From: an uncultured Bacilli bacterium
GTDB taxonomy: Bacteria > Bacillota_I > Bacilli_A > RF39 > UBA660
DNA length: 64,000 nucleotides
Assembly: GCA_934096315.1 (NCBI GenBank)
Contig: CAKOLT010000002.1
Location: 1 to 64,000, forward strand
Direction of reading: 5' to 3'
A program made the translations under genes and the position numbers. Each line of letters begins with the position of its first letter. The stretch's first letter is position 1. Positions 8,844 to 19,600 of the stretch are shown here, in pieces. The notes under the pieces are model-generated. The model did not search any database and was not told where the DNA came from. It saw nothing but the letters and a program-made list of their open reading frames with translations.

Positions 8844-10244
8844 CTATCCTATCTTATAAATAGTGCCCTCTCTAGTATCCTTAATAATAATACCCTTACT
8901 ATTAAGTTCTTCTCTTATACTATCGGCCTTATCATATTCTTTATTTTCTTTATAAATTCTTCTTTTTTCAATCATATCTAAAATATATTTTTCTAAATCA
9001 CTATCAATATCATCATCTGCATGCTTAAGTAAATCTAAAGAAAGTACACTATCAAAGTCTTTAACTAAATATAATTTACTCTCATCATTAAGAGATTTAT
9101 CCTTAAGCATATCATAGAGTACCGTAAGGGCACTGGCAGTATTAAGATCATCATTCAAACAATCTTTAAATTTACTTTTATATATACTAACTAAATTATT
9201 ATCAATCTTATTATTGTTATCATTAAGTTCTAAAATTTTAGCTTTAAGTTTATTATAACTATTATTAGTATTATCCAAAGCTTCAAAAGAAAACTCTAAA
9301 GTCTTTCTATAATGGCTTTGTAAACAAAACAGCCTATAAACTAAAGGATTGTACCCTTTTTCAATAAGTAAATCAAGTGTTAAAAAATCACCCCTACTTT
9401 TACTCATTTTTCCAGACTTATCATTCAAATGTTCTGAATGAAACCACCAATTACACCATTTTTTGCCAGTATAACTTTCACTTTGAGCAATTTCATTAGT
9501 ATGATGTGGAAAAATATTATCAACTCCCCCACAATGAATATCAAGTGTATCCCCTAAATACTTCATTGAAATACAAGAACATTCAATATGCCATCCTGGA
9601 TATCCAACACCCCACGGACTATCCCATTTAAGTTCCTGGTTAAGAAATTTCGATTTTGTAAACCAAAGAACAAAGTCAGTCTTATTTTTTTTATTTCCAT
9701 CTTCTAAAACATCATCTCTTACCCCTACTAACAAAGAATCAGCATCATGATTTGTTAGTTTATAGTAATTATCTAATTTAGAAGTATCAAAATAAACATT
9801 ATCCCCACTGATATAAGCATATCCCTTTTCTAGTAATTTACTTATAACCTTAATATACTCATCAATTTCTTTAGTAGCAGGAATTACCGTCTCAGGCCAT
9901 TTAATGTTAAGTCTTTTACAATCATTTTTAAAATGATCAGTATAAAACTCTGCAATTTCCATAACACTTTTATGTTCTCTCAAGGCACCCTTTAACATTT
10001 TATCTTCTCCGCTGTCAGCATCACTAGTTAAATGACCAACATCAGTAATATTCATAACCCTTTTAACATTATAACCATTATAAACAAAAACTTTTTCAAG
10101 AATATCTTCCATAATATAAGTTCTAAGATTCCCAATATGAGCAAAATGATACACAGTTGGACCACATGTATACATCTTAACAGTGTTTCCGCAAATAGCA
10201 GTAAACTCAGAAATATCCCTTGTTAAAGTATTATATAATCTCAT
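8844..10244 (-). CDS. cysS: cysteinyl-tRNA synthetase
   Basis: This class I synthetase charges tRNA-Cys. It shows the start MRLYNTLTRDISEF, the zinc/Cys region MYTCGPTVYHFAHIGNLRT with the HIGN form of the HIGH motif, the CSCISMKYLG and HHTNEIAQSE zinc-ligand segments, and KMSKSRGD. I use the ATG at 10244, because GGGGGAGAGAG lies directly before it and the family begins MxLYN; an upstream in-frame start at 10292 would overlap gltX. It follows gltX by 10 bases, an order also found in Bacillus. Confidence 0.95.
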   Translation of the reverse strand: MRLYNTLTRDISEFTAICGNTVKMYTCGPTVYHFAHIGNLRTYIMEDILEKVFVYNGYNVKRVMNITDVGHLTSDADSGEDKMLKGALREHKSVMEIAEFYTDHFKNDCKRLNIKWPETVIPATKEIDEYIKVISKLLEKGYAYISGDNVYFDTSKLDNYYKLTNHDADSLLVGVRDDVLEDGNKKNKTDFVLWFTKSKFLNQELKWDSPWGVGYPGWHIECSCISMKYLGDTLDIHCGGVDNIFPHHTNEIAQSESYTGKKWCNWWFHSEHLNDKSGKMSKSRGDFLTLDLLIEKGYNPLVYRLFCLQSHYRKTLEFSFEALDNTNNSYNKLKAKILELNDNNNKIDNNLVSIYKSKFKDCLNDDLNTASALTVLYDMLKDKSLNDESKLYLVKDFDSVLSLDLLKHADDDIDSDLEKYILDMIEKRRIYKENKEYDKADSIREELNSKGIIIKDTREGTIYKIG

Positions 10245-10254
10245 CTCTCTCCCC

Positions 10255-11682
10255 CTAACTATTAAGCCTTTCTTTAATTCTATCTTCTCCAATTAAATAT
10301 ATACATTTACTAAGTTCTGGTCCATGCATAATACCAGTACATTTAATTCTGATAGGCATAAACAACAGTTTTCCTTTTACTGCAAGACCATCTTTAGTAT
10401 TATTAATTGCTTTTTCTATGTTATCAATATTCCATATAGTGATGTTATTTATTTCATTTTTAAAAAATCTGATAACATTACCTACTCCATCTTCATTCAT
10501 AAACTCCTTACAATCTTGGTCTAAAACATATTCATCATTAAAGAAAATTTTTGCAAGCGTAACAATTTCCTTTCCATATTTAAGCTCCTTTTGATATAAA
10601 GTAAGTAAAGTATTAATCCACTCTTCACTCTTGCTACTAATATCATATGCCTCACTTAAAAAAGGTAAACATAACTTTCTCAAACCATCAATATTTAATT
10701 TCTTTATATATTCATGATTAACCCATTCTAATTTTTTAATATCATAACTACTTGGACTCTTACCAATTCTTTTTGGATCAAACTCTTTAATAAGTTCTTC
10801 CATACTAAATATTTCATTATTATTACTAGGACTCCATCCTAATAAAACAAGATAATTAACAATTGCCTCTGGTAAAAATCCCATATTATATAAATCCATA
10901 AAGTTAGCATCACCATTTCTTTTAGAAAGCTTTGTTCCATCTTCCCCAAGTACCATAGCAACATGAATATAAACAGGTTTTTCCCATCCAAAAGAATCAT
11001 ACAGTAAATTATATTTAGCAGTTTGATCTAAATATTCCTTTCCCCTAATAACATGAGTAATTTTCATCAAATGGTCATCAATTACATTAGCAAAGTTATA
11101 AGTAGGATAACCATCAGATTTAATTAGAATCTGATCTTCAAGTACATTATTATCAATTTTAATTTTACCATACACAATATCATCAATAACAGTATACCCA
11201 TCCTTTGGCATAGCCTGTCTAATAACAAACTTTTCACCATTACTAATTCTTTTCTCTATCTCATCCTTACTAAGGTTTTTACACTTACCATTATACATAT
11301 AAGGAACATTTCTTTTACTTGCTATATCTCTTTGCCTATTAAGCTCATCCTCAGAACAAAAACAGTAATAAGCTTTGCCTTCTGAAACCAATTTTTTAGC
11401 ATAATCAATATATATATCTTTACGCATACTTTGTACATATGGGCCATATTCACCAGGATTTTCTGGTCCCTCATCAATTTCAAAACCACATAGTTTTAAA
11501 GTATCATAAATAAACTTAGTAGCACCTTCAACTTCTCTTTCTTTATCAGTATCTTCAATTCTAAGTATAAACTTACCACCTGCATTTTTTGCAGTCAGAT
11601 ATTCAAAAATTGCAGTCCTTAGGTTACCAATATGCATATACCCCGTTGGACTCGGTGCAAATCTAGTTCTAACGTTACTCAT
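10255..11682 (-). CDS. gltX: glutamyl-tRNA synthetase
   Basis: This class I synthetase attaches glutamate to tRNA-Glu. Motifs are RFAPSPTGYMHIGNLRTA (HIGN as HIGH) and KLSKRNGD (KMSKS equivalent). Bacteria with this gene context usually have the non-discriminating form, which also charges tRNA-Gln and relies on GatCAB; that is inference here. Length 475 is normal. The start follows GGAGGTG. No T-box leader (no GGGTGGNACCGCG element) is visible upstream. Confidence 0.95.
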   Translation of the reverse strand: MSNVRTRFAPSPTGYMHIGNLRTAIFEYLTAKNAGGKFILRIEDTDKEREVEGATKFIYDTLKLCGFEIDEGPENPGEYGPYVQSMRKDIYIDYAKKLVSEGKAYYCFCSEDELNRQRDIASKRNVPYMYNGKCKNLSKDEIEKRISNGEKFVIRQAMPKDGYTVIDDIVYGKIKIDNNVLEDQILIKSDGYPTYNFANVIDDHLMKITHVIRGKEYLDQTAKYNLLYDSFGWEKPVYIHVAMVLGEDGTKLSKRNGDANFMDLYNMGFLPEAIVNYLVLLGWSPSNNNEIFSMEELIKEFDPKRIGKSPSSYDIKKLEWVNHEYIKKLNIDGLRKLCLPFLSEAYDISSKSEEWINTLLTLYQKELKYGKEIVTLAKIFFNDEYVLDQDCKEFMNEDGVGNVIRFFKNEINNITIWNIDNIEKAINNTKDGLAVKGKLLFMPIRIKCTGIMHGPELSKCIYLIGEDRIKERLNS

Positions 11683-11922
11683 AGTAACACCTCCATATGC
11701 AATAATTATATCAAAAAAATGAAATAAAATCTATATAATTATATAACTAAATTGTGAAATTAATGTGATATTTATCCACTTAAAGTGGCTATTTAATATA
11801 TATTAAAAATAAAATTTTTTAATAGTTACTAAAAGATAATAAAGTTTTTAAAATAATATAAAGCAATTATCTTTAAATAAATAGGAAATTATGATAAAAT
11901 ATACAAAAAGGAGAATTCATGC
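11683..11922. other. divergent intergenic region gltX / U32 gene
   Basis: These 240 bases hold no gene. On the minus side a TATAAT lies about 20 bases before gltX, with no good -35. On the plus side TATGAT (-10 like) lies before the U32 gene. A small hairpin CCACTTAAAGTGG lies at about 11776-11788, inside TTATCCACT, one base from a DnaA box. Nothing else is recognisable. Confidence 0.4.
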
Positions 11923-14139
11923 ATGAAAACAGAATTACTATCACCCGTTGGGAATAAAGAAATGCTATATCAAGTAATTCATAATGGAGCAGACGCTGTA
12001 TATCTAGCAGGCACAAACTATGGAGCCAGAAAATATGCCCAAAATTTTACAAATGAAGAATTAAAAGAAGCTGTCAACTATGCACACTTATATAATGTAA
12101 AAGTGTATGTAACCATAAACACAATGATTTATGAAGAAGAAGTACAAGAATTATTAGAATACGTTAAATATCTTCAAGAGATAAATGTTGATGCACTTAT
12201 CATATCTGATATTGGAATGATAAATTTAATTCACCACATATATCCCAATATGGACATGCATGCTTCTACCCAATGCCATATACAAAACAAAGATTCCGTA
12301 GAATATTATAAAAAATTAGGAACTACACGGGTCGTATTTGCCAGAGAGACATCAATAGATACTATAAAAAGTATCCCAGATAACATAGAAAAAGAAATAT
12401 TTATCCACGGAGCACTATGTATTTGTTATTCGGGATGTTGCCTATTTAGTAGCATTACTACAGAAAGAAGTGGTAACAGAGGATCGTGTACCGCCCCATG
12501 TCGAAAAAAATACAATTTAGTAAAAGATGGAACACCAATAATGACAAAAGGAAAATATTTATTAAGTACAAAAGACCTAAATACTACATCCAAAATAAAC
12601 GAAATACTAGAACTTTCGCCAGCTTGTTTAAAAATAGAGGGCCGTATGAAGTCACCCCAATATGTGGGGTATGTTACTAGTATATATCGAAAACTAATAG
12701 ATAACTATTACCAAAATAAAAATATTGCTACGACTAATGAAGAAAATAAAAATTTAAAGAAATTGTATAACAGAAAATTTACAACGGGATATCTTTTTAA
12801 TGACCATATTCTAAATCCATACATTCCAAACAACAACGGCGTGCATATTGGAAATGTAGTGGATATAAATAAAAAATATATTAAAATAAAATTAATAGAT
12901 GAGTTAAATCAGGAAGACGGACTAAAGTTTTTTCCATCTGATAAAGGACTAATAGTAAATAAACTATATAATAACAACTATAAACTAATAAATTCATCTA
13001 AAGCAAACGACATAATATATATAGAAAACAAAATTGATTTAATAACAAAAGATAAAGTATTAAAAACAATAGATAAAAAATTAAATAAATCTTTGGAAAA
13101 AATAAATCCTAAAAAAATACCTATTGATATAACACTAGATGCTTATTTAAACGAACGTGCAGTTATAACATTAATACATGATAAAATTAAAATATCAGTA
13201 ACAAGCCCCACAGTCATTGAAAAAGCATTAACAAAAGAGACAAAGAAAGAAGAAATAATAAAACAATTAATAAAGTTAGGAGACACACCATATTATCCCA
13301 ATCAAATAAAAATAAATATAGATAACAATATATTTATACCAATGGGAATAATAAATAGTTTAAGAAGAGAGGCAATAAGCAAAATCAATAAAGAACGTTT
13401 AGAAAATCATAGAGAAAAAATAATAAATACATATAAATTGCCATCTGCACAAATGGCACCACCGCAAAAAAATACAATAAGCATGTTAATAAGAAATAAA
13501 GAACAACTAGAAACAGCAGTAAATTTAAAAATTGACAATATTTATACAGAAGATTACAAACTATATCAAAAATATAAAAACAGTATTAACATATATTACA
13601 AAATTTCAAGAATAGAAGACACATACCCACAATTTACAAATGAAAAAATCATGGTATCAGATTATGGAGCCTTCAATCATTATAAAGATAGTAACACAGT
13701 TATTACAGATTACACAATGAATATTGCCAATAACCCCTCTGCCATCTTACTAGATAATCAGGGAGCAAAAAAAATAACTCTATCAATTGAACTAAACATA
13801 TCACAAATCAAAAATATAAGTAATAAAATAAACACAGAAATAGTAATTTATGGAACACCAGAACTAATGGTAATAAAACCTAATTTAATAAATGAATACA
13901 CAAATAATAATGAAAAAAGTAAATACTATTTAAATGAGAATAATAAATATTATCAGATAATAATAAAAAACAATCACACATACATATATAATTACAAACC
14001 AGTAGATAAAATAAATGAGATAAAAACCCTAATAAAATATGGTATTAAAAATTATCGTATAGATTTATTAGACGAAAAACCAGAAGAAATAAAGAAAATA
14101 ATACACAAAATAAGAAAGGAATTAAATAATAATGAATAA
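11923..14139 (+). CDS. U32 family peptidase-like RNA hydroxylation protein (TrhP/RlhA type)
   Basis: The U32 family, long called collagenase-like peptidases, includes RlhA and TrhP, which act in prephenate-dependent hydroxylation of rRNA or of wobble uridine in tRNA. The N-terminal TIM-barrel part (MKTELLSPVGNKEML, GADAVYLAG, YVTINTM) and the conserved cysteines in CICYSGCC (from residue 166) and GSCTAPCRKKY are intact, followed by KDLNTT and LKIEGRMKSPQYV. The long C-terminal half (residues 300-738) is lysine- and asparagine-rich and fits the extended DUF3656-type members. It starts behind AAAAGGAG. The end overlaps gmk by eight bases, so both are one transcript. Confidence 0.8.
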   Translation: MKTELLSPVGNKEMLYQVIHNGADAVYLAGTNYGARKYAQNFTNEELKEAVNYAHLYNVKVYVTINTMIYEEEVQELLEYVKYLQEINVDALIISDIGMINLIHHIYPNMDMHASTQCHIQNKDSVEYYKKLGTTRVVFARETSIDTIKSIPDNIEKEIFIHGALCICYSGCCLFSSITTERSGNRGSCTAPCRKKYNLVKDGTPIMTKGKYLLSTKDLNTTSKINEILELSPACLKIEGRMKSPQYVGYVTSIYRKLIDNYYQNKNIATTNEENKNLKKLYNRKFTTGYLFNDHILNPYIPNNNGVHIGNVVDINKKYIKIKLIDELNQEDGLKFFPSDKGLIVNKLYNNNYKLINSSKANDIIYIENKIDLITKDKVLKTIDKKLNKSLEKINPKKIPIDITLDAYLNERAVITLIHDKIKISVTSPTVIEKALTKETKKEEIIKQLIKLGDTPYYPNQIKINIDNNIFIPMGIINSLRREAISKINKERLENHREKIINTYKLPSAQMAPPQKNTISMLIRNKEQLETAVNLKIDNIYTEDYKLYQKYKNSINIYYKISRIEDTYPQFTNEKIMVSDYGAFNHYKDSNTVITDYTMNIANNPSAILLDNQGAKKITLSIELNISQIKNISNKINTEIVIYGTPELMVIKPNLINEYTNNNEKSKYYLNENNKYYQIIIKNNHTYIYNYKPVDKINEIKTLIKYGIKNYRIDLLDEKPEEIKKIIHKIRKELNNNE

Positions 14140-14677
14140 AGGAAAATTTATAGTAATATCAGGACCAAGTGGAGTAGGCAAAGGAACAATTGTAGAACAA
14201 TTAAAAAAATTACTTCCTATTCACTATTCAGTATCAATGACCACAAGACCACCTAGAGAGGGGGAACAAGATAAAATAAATTATTATTTTGTCACAAAGG
14301 AAGAATTTCAAAAACAAATAGAACAAGGAAATCTATTAGAGTATGCTATTTATAACAATAATTACTATGGAACTCCAAAAGATAAAATAGAAGAAAAATT
14401 AAATCATGGCATTAATGTAATAAGTGAAATAGAAATTCAAGGAGCACTACAAATAAAAAAAATATATCCAGAAGCGGTACTAATATTTATTGCACCCCCA
14501 AGTATAGAAGAGTTGAAAAAAAGGTTAATAAGCCGTGGAACGGAAACAAAAGAAAAAATAGAGCAAAGAATTAACATAGCCAAAGAAGAATTAAAGCAAT
14601 CCATTATTTATGACCATATAATTACAAACTATGATGTAGATGTTGCTACAGAAGAAATATACGATATATTGAAATAA
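14132..14677 (+). CDS. gmk: guanylate kinase
   Basis: It phosphorylates GMP or dGMP to the diphosphate with ATP. The P-loop SGPSGVGKGTI lies at about residues 9-19, and the GMP-binding segment SMTTRPPREGEQDKINYYFV is intact. Length 181 is slightly short but complete. The usual Firmicute partner rpoZ is not found in the 230 bases after it. It overlaps the U32 gene. Confidence 0.94.
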   Translation: MNKGKFIVISGPSGVGKGTIVEQLKKLLPIHYSVSMTTRPPREGEQDKINYYFVTKEEFQKQIEQGNLLEYAIYNNNYYGTPKDKIEEKLNHGINVISEIEIQGALQIKKIYPEAVLIFIAPPSIEELKKRLISRGTETKEKIEQRINIAKEELKQSIIYDHIITNYDVDVATEEIYDILK

Positions 14678-14910
14678 AAAAGTCTAAAAATTAGAAAATG
14701 ATAACAACTAGTTACCTTCTGATACGTTTAATGTAAAAAACATTACAAATAACGGGAAAGCAGGAATATTTAAATAAAGTGTGATATCATTAAGTCACAA
14801 CATAAAAGTGCAAGCAATGTCGAAAAGAGTCGACCCAAAATACTTGCATTTAAGAGTAAACTCGATGTATAATATAACCGTAATGGATTACAGATTGTGA
14901 GGTGGATGTT
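14678..14910 (+). promoter_or_regulatory. leader region and promoter of the cold-shock gene
   Basis: This gene-free stretch carries TTGCAT (14844-14849) and TATAAT (14868-14873) with an 18-base spacer. Upstream are nested inverted repeats: TGTGA..TCACA around 14779, then TGCAAG..CTTGCA enclosing GTCGA/TCGAC (about 14809-14848). The outer right arm overlaps the -35 box, so it could be a regulator site; alternatively it is the end of the gmk transcript. No clear T-run terminator follows gmk. I find no rpoZ. Confidence 0.45.
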
Positions 14911-15129
14911 GTGACAGGTTCTGTAAAATGGTTTAATAATGAAAAAGGCTACGGATTCATAGACCAGGTTAATGGAGAAGACATTTTCGTACATTATTCA
15001 GCAATTAAACACGAAGGCTACAAAACTTTATGCGAAGGCCAAAAAGTTAAATTCGAACTTATAGAAACCCCTAAGGGACTACAAGCAGTTAACGTAGTTG
15101 GCTTATCAGAAGTAAAAGTGGAGCAGTAA
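14911..15129 (+). CDS. cold-shock protein, CspA/CspB family
   Basis: This is a single-strand nucleic acid chaperone of the cold-shock (OB-fold) family. [15 protein letters not shown] contains RNP1 and DIFVHYSAI contains RNP2. I use the GTG at 14911, because AGGTGG precedes it and the family begins with M-x-G-x-VKWF; a GTG at 14902 would place the ribosome site inside the gene. The protein has 72 residues; most family members have 65-70, and the tail SEVKVEQ is extra. It is monocistronic, with its own promoter and terminator. Confidence 0.93.
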   Translation: MTGSVKWFNNEKGYGFIDQVNGEDIFVHYSAIKHEGYKTLCEGQKVKFELIETPKGLQAVNVVGLSEVKVEQ

Positions 15130-15132
15130 CCG

Positions 15133-15165
15133 GATTAACAGTGTAAAACTGTTAATCTTTTTCTT
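15133..15165 (+). terminator. terminator of the cold-shock gene
   Basis: A perfect 10-bp stem GATTAACAGT / ACTGTTAATC (15133-15142, 15148-15157) with loop GTAAA is followed by TTTTTCTT. Confidence 0.9.
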
Positions 15166-15180
15166 GCTCAAAATACTAAA

Positions 15181-15194
15181 TTATGATATCATAA
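15181..15194. repeat. 14-base perfect palindrome before the FAD oxidoreductase
   Basis: TTATGATATCATAA is fully self-complementary and lies 13 bases before the start codon, overlapping possible -10 sequences (TATGAT, CATAAT). It could be an operator or just an AT-rich promoter. Confidence 0.35.
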
Positions 15195-15207
15195 TATTGG
15201 AGGAAAT

Positions 15208-16608
15208 ATGAAACAGTATGATGTAGTAATAGTAGGTGCAGGACCTGCAGGACTATTTTGTGCATATGAATTAGTCGAAAATAATAAAAATCTAAAAATC
15301 CTGCTTATAGATAAAGGAAAAAGGGCAGAAAATAGGGTATGTCCTATGAACAAATATAAAACAGAATGCAAAAATTGTAATCCATGTGGCATATTATCAG
15401 GCTATGGCGGAGCCGGCACGTTTTCAGACGGTAAACTAAATTTTATACCAAAATTAGGAAAATCTGATTTATTTAAATATATGAGTGAATCCGAAGCATA
15501 TAACTTAATAGATGACACAGAGGAAATATTTAATAAGTTTGGCATGGACGCTGAAGTTTACCCAAGCAATTTACAAGAAGCAAATGCAATAAAAAATAAA
15601 GTATCAATTGAGGGACAAAGATTACTTATAATAAAGCAAAAACATTTAGGAAGTGATCACTTACCAAAATATATAACAAACTTTACTAACTATTTAGAAA
15701 AAGCGGGTGTAACAATTCTCGAAAATGCTGACGTAATTGATATAGAAAGTATAAAAGAGAAAGAACACATTATAACGTACACAGTAAATAAGATCCAAGA
15801 TAAAGTAAAAGGCAAAAATATAGTTGTAGCCCCCGGAAGAACTGGTGCAAAATGGATACAGGAATTAGCAGACAAATATAAGTTACCTTACAATTCATTA
15901 AGTATAGAAATAGGAGTCAGGGTAGAAGTCAGAAAAGAAATAATGGAAAAAATATGTAATGTAATATATGATCCGACAATATTTATAAAAACGAAAACGT
16001 ATGGTGACGAAATAAGAACCTTCTGTACAAATCCTGGAGGGTTTGTTTCAAAAGAAAATTATTACGGATATATATGTGTAAATGGTCACTCATTAAAAGA
16101 AGTAAAATCAAATAATACCAACTTTGCATTTATAACAAAAGTAACACTAACGGAACCAGTAACAAATACAAGAGAATATGGTGAATCAATTGCAAGAATA
16201 GCTAACGTTCTCGGAGATTCCAAACCAATTATTCAAAGACTAAGAGATTTAAGAATAGGCAGAAGAAGTGAATGGAGTAAAATAAATAAAGGTTTTATCG
16301 AACCAACATTAAAAGACTGTGTAGCAGGAGATCTGGCACTCATTCTCCCATATAGAACATTAACAAATATTCTTGAAGGATTAGAACAATTAGATAAAAT
16401 AATACCGGGTGTAAACAATGATGAAACACTATTATATGGTCCAGAAATAAAATTCTTCAGCAATGAAATTGAAACAGATAATAATTTTAAAATAAAAGGG
16501 TATAATCTATACTGTATTGGAGACGGAGCTGGTAAATCAGGAAATATAGTAACTGCAGCAGCAACAGGTTTAGTCGCAGCAAGAAGTATATTAAAAGACA
16601 CAGATTAA
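15208..16608 (+). CDS. NAD(P)/FAD-dependent oxidoreductase (COG2509-like)
   Basis: This is a FAD-binding dehydrogenase-like protein of unknown substrate, widespread in anaerobic Firmicutes. The Rossmann dinucleotide motif VVIVGAGPAGLFCAYEL lies at residues 5-21. A cysteine group CPMNKYKTECKNCNPCG near residues 46-62 is typical of this family. GYGGAGTFSDGKLNF and the C-terminal FAD segment YCIGDGAGKSGNIVTAAATG complete it. Length 466 is normal. It starts behind TTGGAGGAA. It appears to be a single gene. Confidence 0.82.
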   Translation: MKQYDVVIVGAGPAGLFCAYELVENNKNLKILLIDKGKRAENRVCPMNKYKTECKNCNPCGILSGYGGAGTFSDGKLNFIPKLGKSDLFKYMSESEAYNLIDDTEEIFNKFGMDAEVYPSNLQEANAIKNKVSIEGQRLLIIKQKHLGSDHLPKYITNFTNYLEKAGVTILENADVIDIESIKEKEHIITYTVNKIQDKVKGKNIVVAPGRTGAKWIQELADKYKLPYNSLSIEIGVRVEVRKEIMEKICNVIYDPTIFIKTKTYGDEIRTFCTNPGGFVSKENYYGYICVNGHSLKEVKSNNTNFAFITKVTLTEPVTNTREYGESIARIANVLGDSKPIIQRLRDLRIGRRSEWSKINKGFIEPTLKDCVAGDLALILPYRTLTNILEGLEQLDKIIPGVNNDETLLYGPEIKFFSNEIETDNNFKIKGYNLYCIGDGAGKSGNIVTAAATGLVAARSILKDTD

Positions 16609-16659
16609 CATCTATTCTTTGTCTTTTTATATTCTATATAAACTAGAAAGGAAATGAAA

Positions 16660-19600
16660 ATGAACATAAATGAATTAATACTAAATTTTGAAAATACCTC
16701 TAAAAAAGCAGCAAAAAAAATTATTGAAAATAAGGAAACAAATATATCATATGAAGATATCAGTAATTTTATAAACAAGTACCCAAAATTTTCAAAGATA
16801 ATAGCTACAAATATGCACACTAATGAAATAATAAAAATAATGATAAACCCATTACCAGAAGAATTATCAACATTATCAAAAAAAATAATTGATAAGTCAT
16901 TAAAATATAATCATAATTTTACAAACTCAGACTATCAAGAATTATTTAAATTCATTTCTCTTGAAAAATATTGTAAAAAAACATTTGGAGTCAAATATAC
17001 AACTCTATTCATTGAACAATTAAAAAAATTACCCCCTGATTATATTTATAACTCAGATATGCCCATAAAAATCATTTTAGAAGAAGATATATTTTTAACT
17101 ATCAGTCAGGTGGGATTAGAAAACATAAATGAATTTAATAGAGAATGTGAAAACTGTTTTGCAAAAAATAATTATAATTTATTAAGAATATTATCTGAAA
17201 AATCAAAATCAATAAACGTAAACAGATTATCACAAACAAATCCAATAAATATAAAGATAAACCCCCCAATTTCAAAAGAACAGTTATATGAGCTTATGCA
17301 AAAAATAGTTTTTTGCGGTATATATAATAATAAATTAAATTCAGTATTTAAAAATATTAATGGTAAATTTAGAAATGAAAATCAAGATTTATTTCTAGAA
17401 TCAAACTGTCCAGAAGACTTACAAAAGTTATTTTACGAAAAAAGTTTAACTCCAGAATATATAAACGAACACAAAGAGTATATCACTTATTTAGAAAATA
17501 AAAACTTAGCAGCAGTCTTCAAACCCCTTTATATAACAATAAATGGAGCAAAAATAAATATTTACTCATATTTAATGTCAAAATTAGGAACAAAAACAGC
17601 TCTAAATTTTATCAGTAATTACTCACATATATTAACAAATACCCTAACTAATATTAATACATATACTCATATATGGAAAGAAAATTATGAACCAAGATTA
17701 CATGATGTAATTCTAAAAGATGACAATTTTACCTCTTTCATTGAATCATTAATTCAAACGTATAAAAATAGGGTAATAGAACTTGGAATCAAATATAAAA
17801 TGGAGCCATCTCTATTTATGCAATATCAAGATTTATACTTACCCGAAGATGCTCCTCAAGAATTAAAAGAAGCATTATACAACCGTAAGATTACAAGTGA
17901 GTTTCTAAATAGCCATCCAGAATATCTTCCCTACTTAAAAAATATAAATCCAAAACTCTTAATAAAATATATATCAAAACAAACACCATATGGAAAAACA
18001 GATTTAATCACAATACTTTCAAAAATATTAAATAAAGAAGAAACACTAAAATTTATAATAACATATGGTAACTACATAGAAAAGTATATAAGCAAAATAC
18101 CATTGAGTGAGGACTTAACAAAGCAGCAACTATATGATAAGGTAGATGCAGAATTAAAAGATTTAATTACATATAACAAAATCACTTGTGATAAGTATAT
18201 ACAACCAACCATGCAAAGAAAATACCAAACAATGTTTTTGCCCCAAAACGTACCAATAGAACTACAACAAAAATTTCAAGCACGAACATTAACTATTGAA
18301 GACTTTGTGCAAAACAAAGATTATTTATCATATTTTACAAATACTAATATATTGTTATCAATGCCAACAGAAAATATTTGGTTATTACCACTTTTTGATG
18401 AAAATAATCCGGTAAAATCAAACCATATAATAATTAAGATTCTTTTAATTCAGCAGAAACTGAATGATAAGTCTCTAAAAGCGGTTTTAAACAATTACAT
18501 CGTAACAAATAAAGAAAAATTAACTACAGCTCATCTAAATGAAATAGTAGAAACATTAAATCAATTATCATCTTCAAGTTTAAAAGAAATAAAAACAATT
18601 TCTCTTCCACTGGCAAGAAATATAATAACAATGCCAAACCCACTTAAGTCATTTCAAGAAATAGAAAATATTTTTAAATTAAATACATTACCAACAGTAG
18701 GAAAGGTATATTCAATTTTTAATATTCTGCATCCAGACTTTAAAGATTATTCATTTTCTGAAACAAAAAAAAATCCAAATCAAGTATTTTCACCTGTATT
18801 AAAAAGTCAAAACAATAAAGAACGTAAAAAAACAATTTTAACAGATTTAATAAAATCATCACTAGGATCAAATAATGAATCCCTAAAAGAATATATAAAT
18901 ACAATTAATGATGCAGATAAAGTATATGAAACGGCAAAATTGCACGGTATAGATTACAAAGAATTAAAAATTGAGGAGCAAGAAGTACTAAAAAGATATT
19001 ATGACTATATAATAACATTATATTATAGTATTTCAGAAGACAAAGGAAAAATTTTTAAACAGACTGGAAGTCCGATAAAAGACATCGAAAAATTAGAGAC
19101 ATTATTTTTAATAAATAAGGAAAGTAATGTCCCACTTAAAGATAAAATAATAAGTACTCTATGCTCTGGATTAGGTATTAATACTTTAGAGCAAGCACAA
19201 AATTACATAACAGAAAAAATCTCAAAAGCCGATAAAAGAGGTAGAGAATATGCAGAAAACAAAAAATTTAACATTGAAAAGGGCGATTTTATAAAAGCTG
19301 TAAACATTGATTATTTTGAAAAGTTATTAGAAAATGGTATAAATGCAAACGATTTTCTAGCGGAATTATCCAAAACGGATGCTACTCCATTAGACACAGA
19401 TCTTTCAAGAGTTCATACTTTAAAACCCACAATAAATGAAACAATAGATCAAAAAAATAAAGATGCTGGATTTTTCGGAGATGCATATATCATACTAAAA
19501 AATAACCCTAATAAAATAGCAGTAACAAAATCAACTATATTAGATGTTGACACCGCAATTCCATTTGACAAAACGAAAGGAAAATTAGAAGCATTTCAAA

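Noticed and set aside
11683..11922. Possible T-box leader for gltX-cysS
   Set aside because: No specifier stem, GGTGG T-box sequence or terminator is seen on the minus strand.
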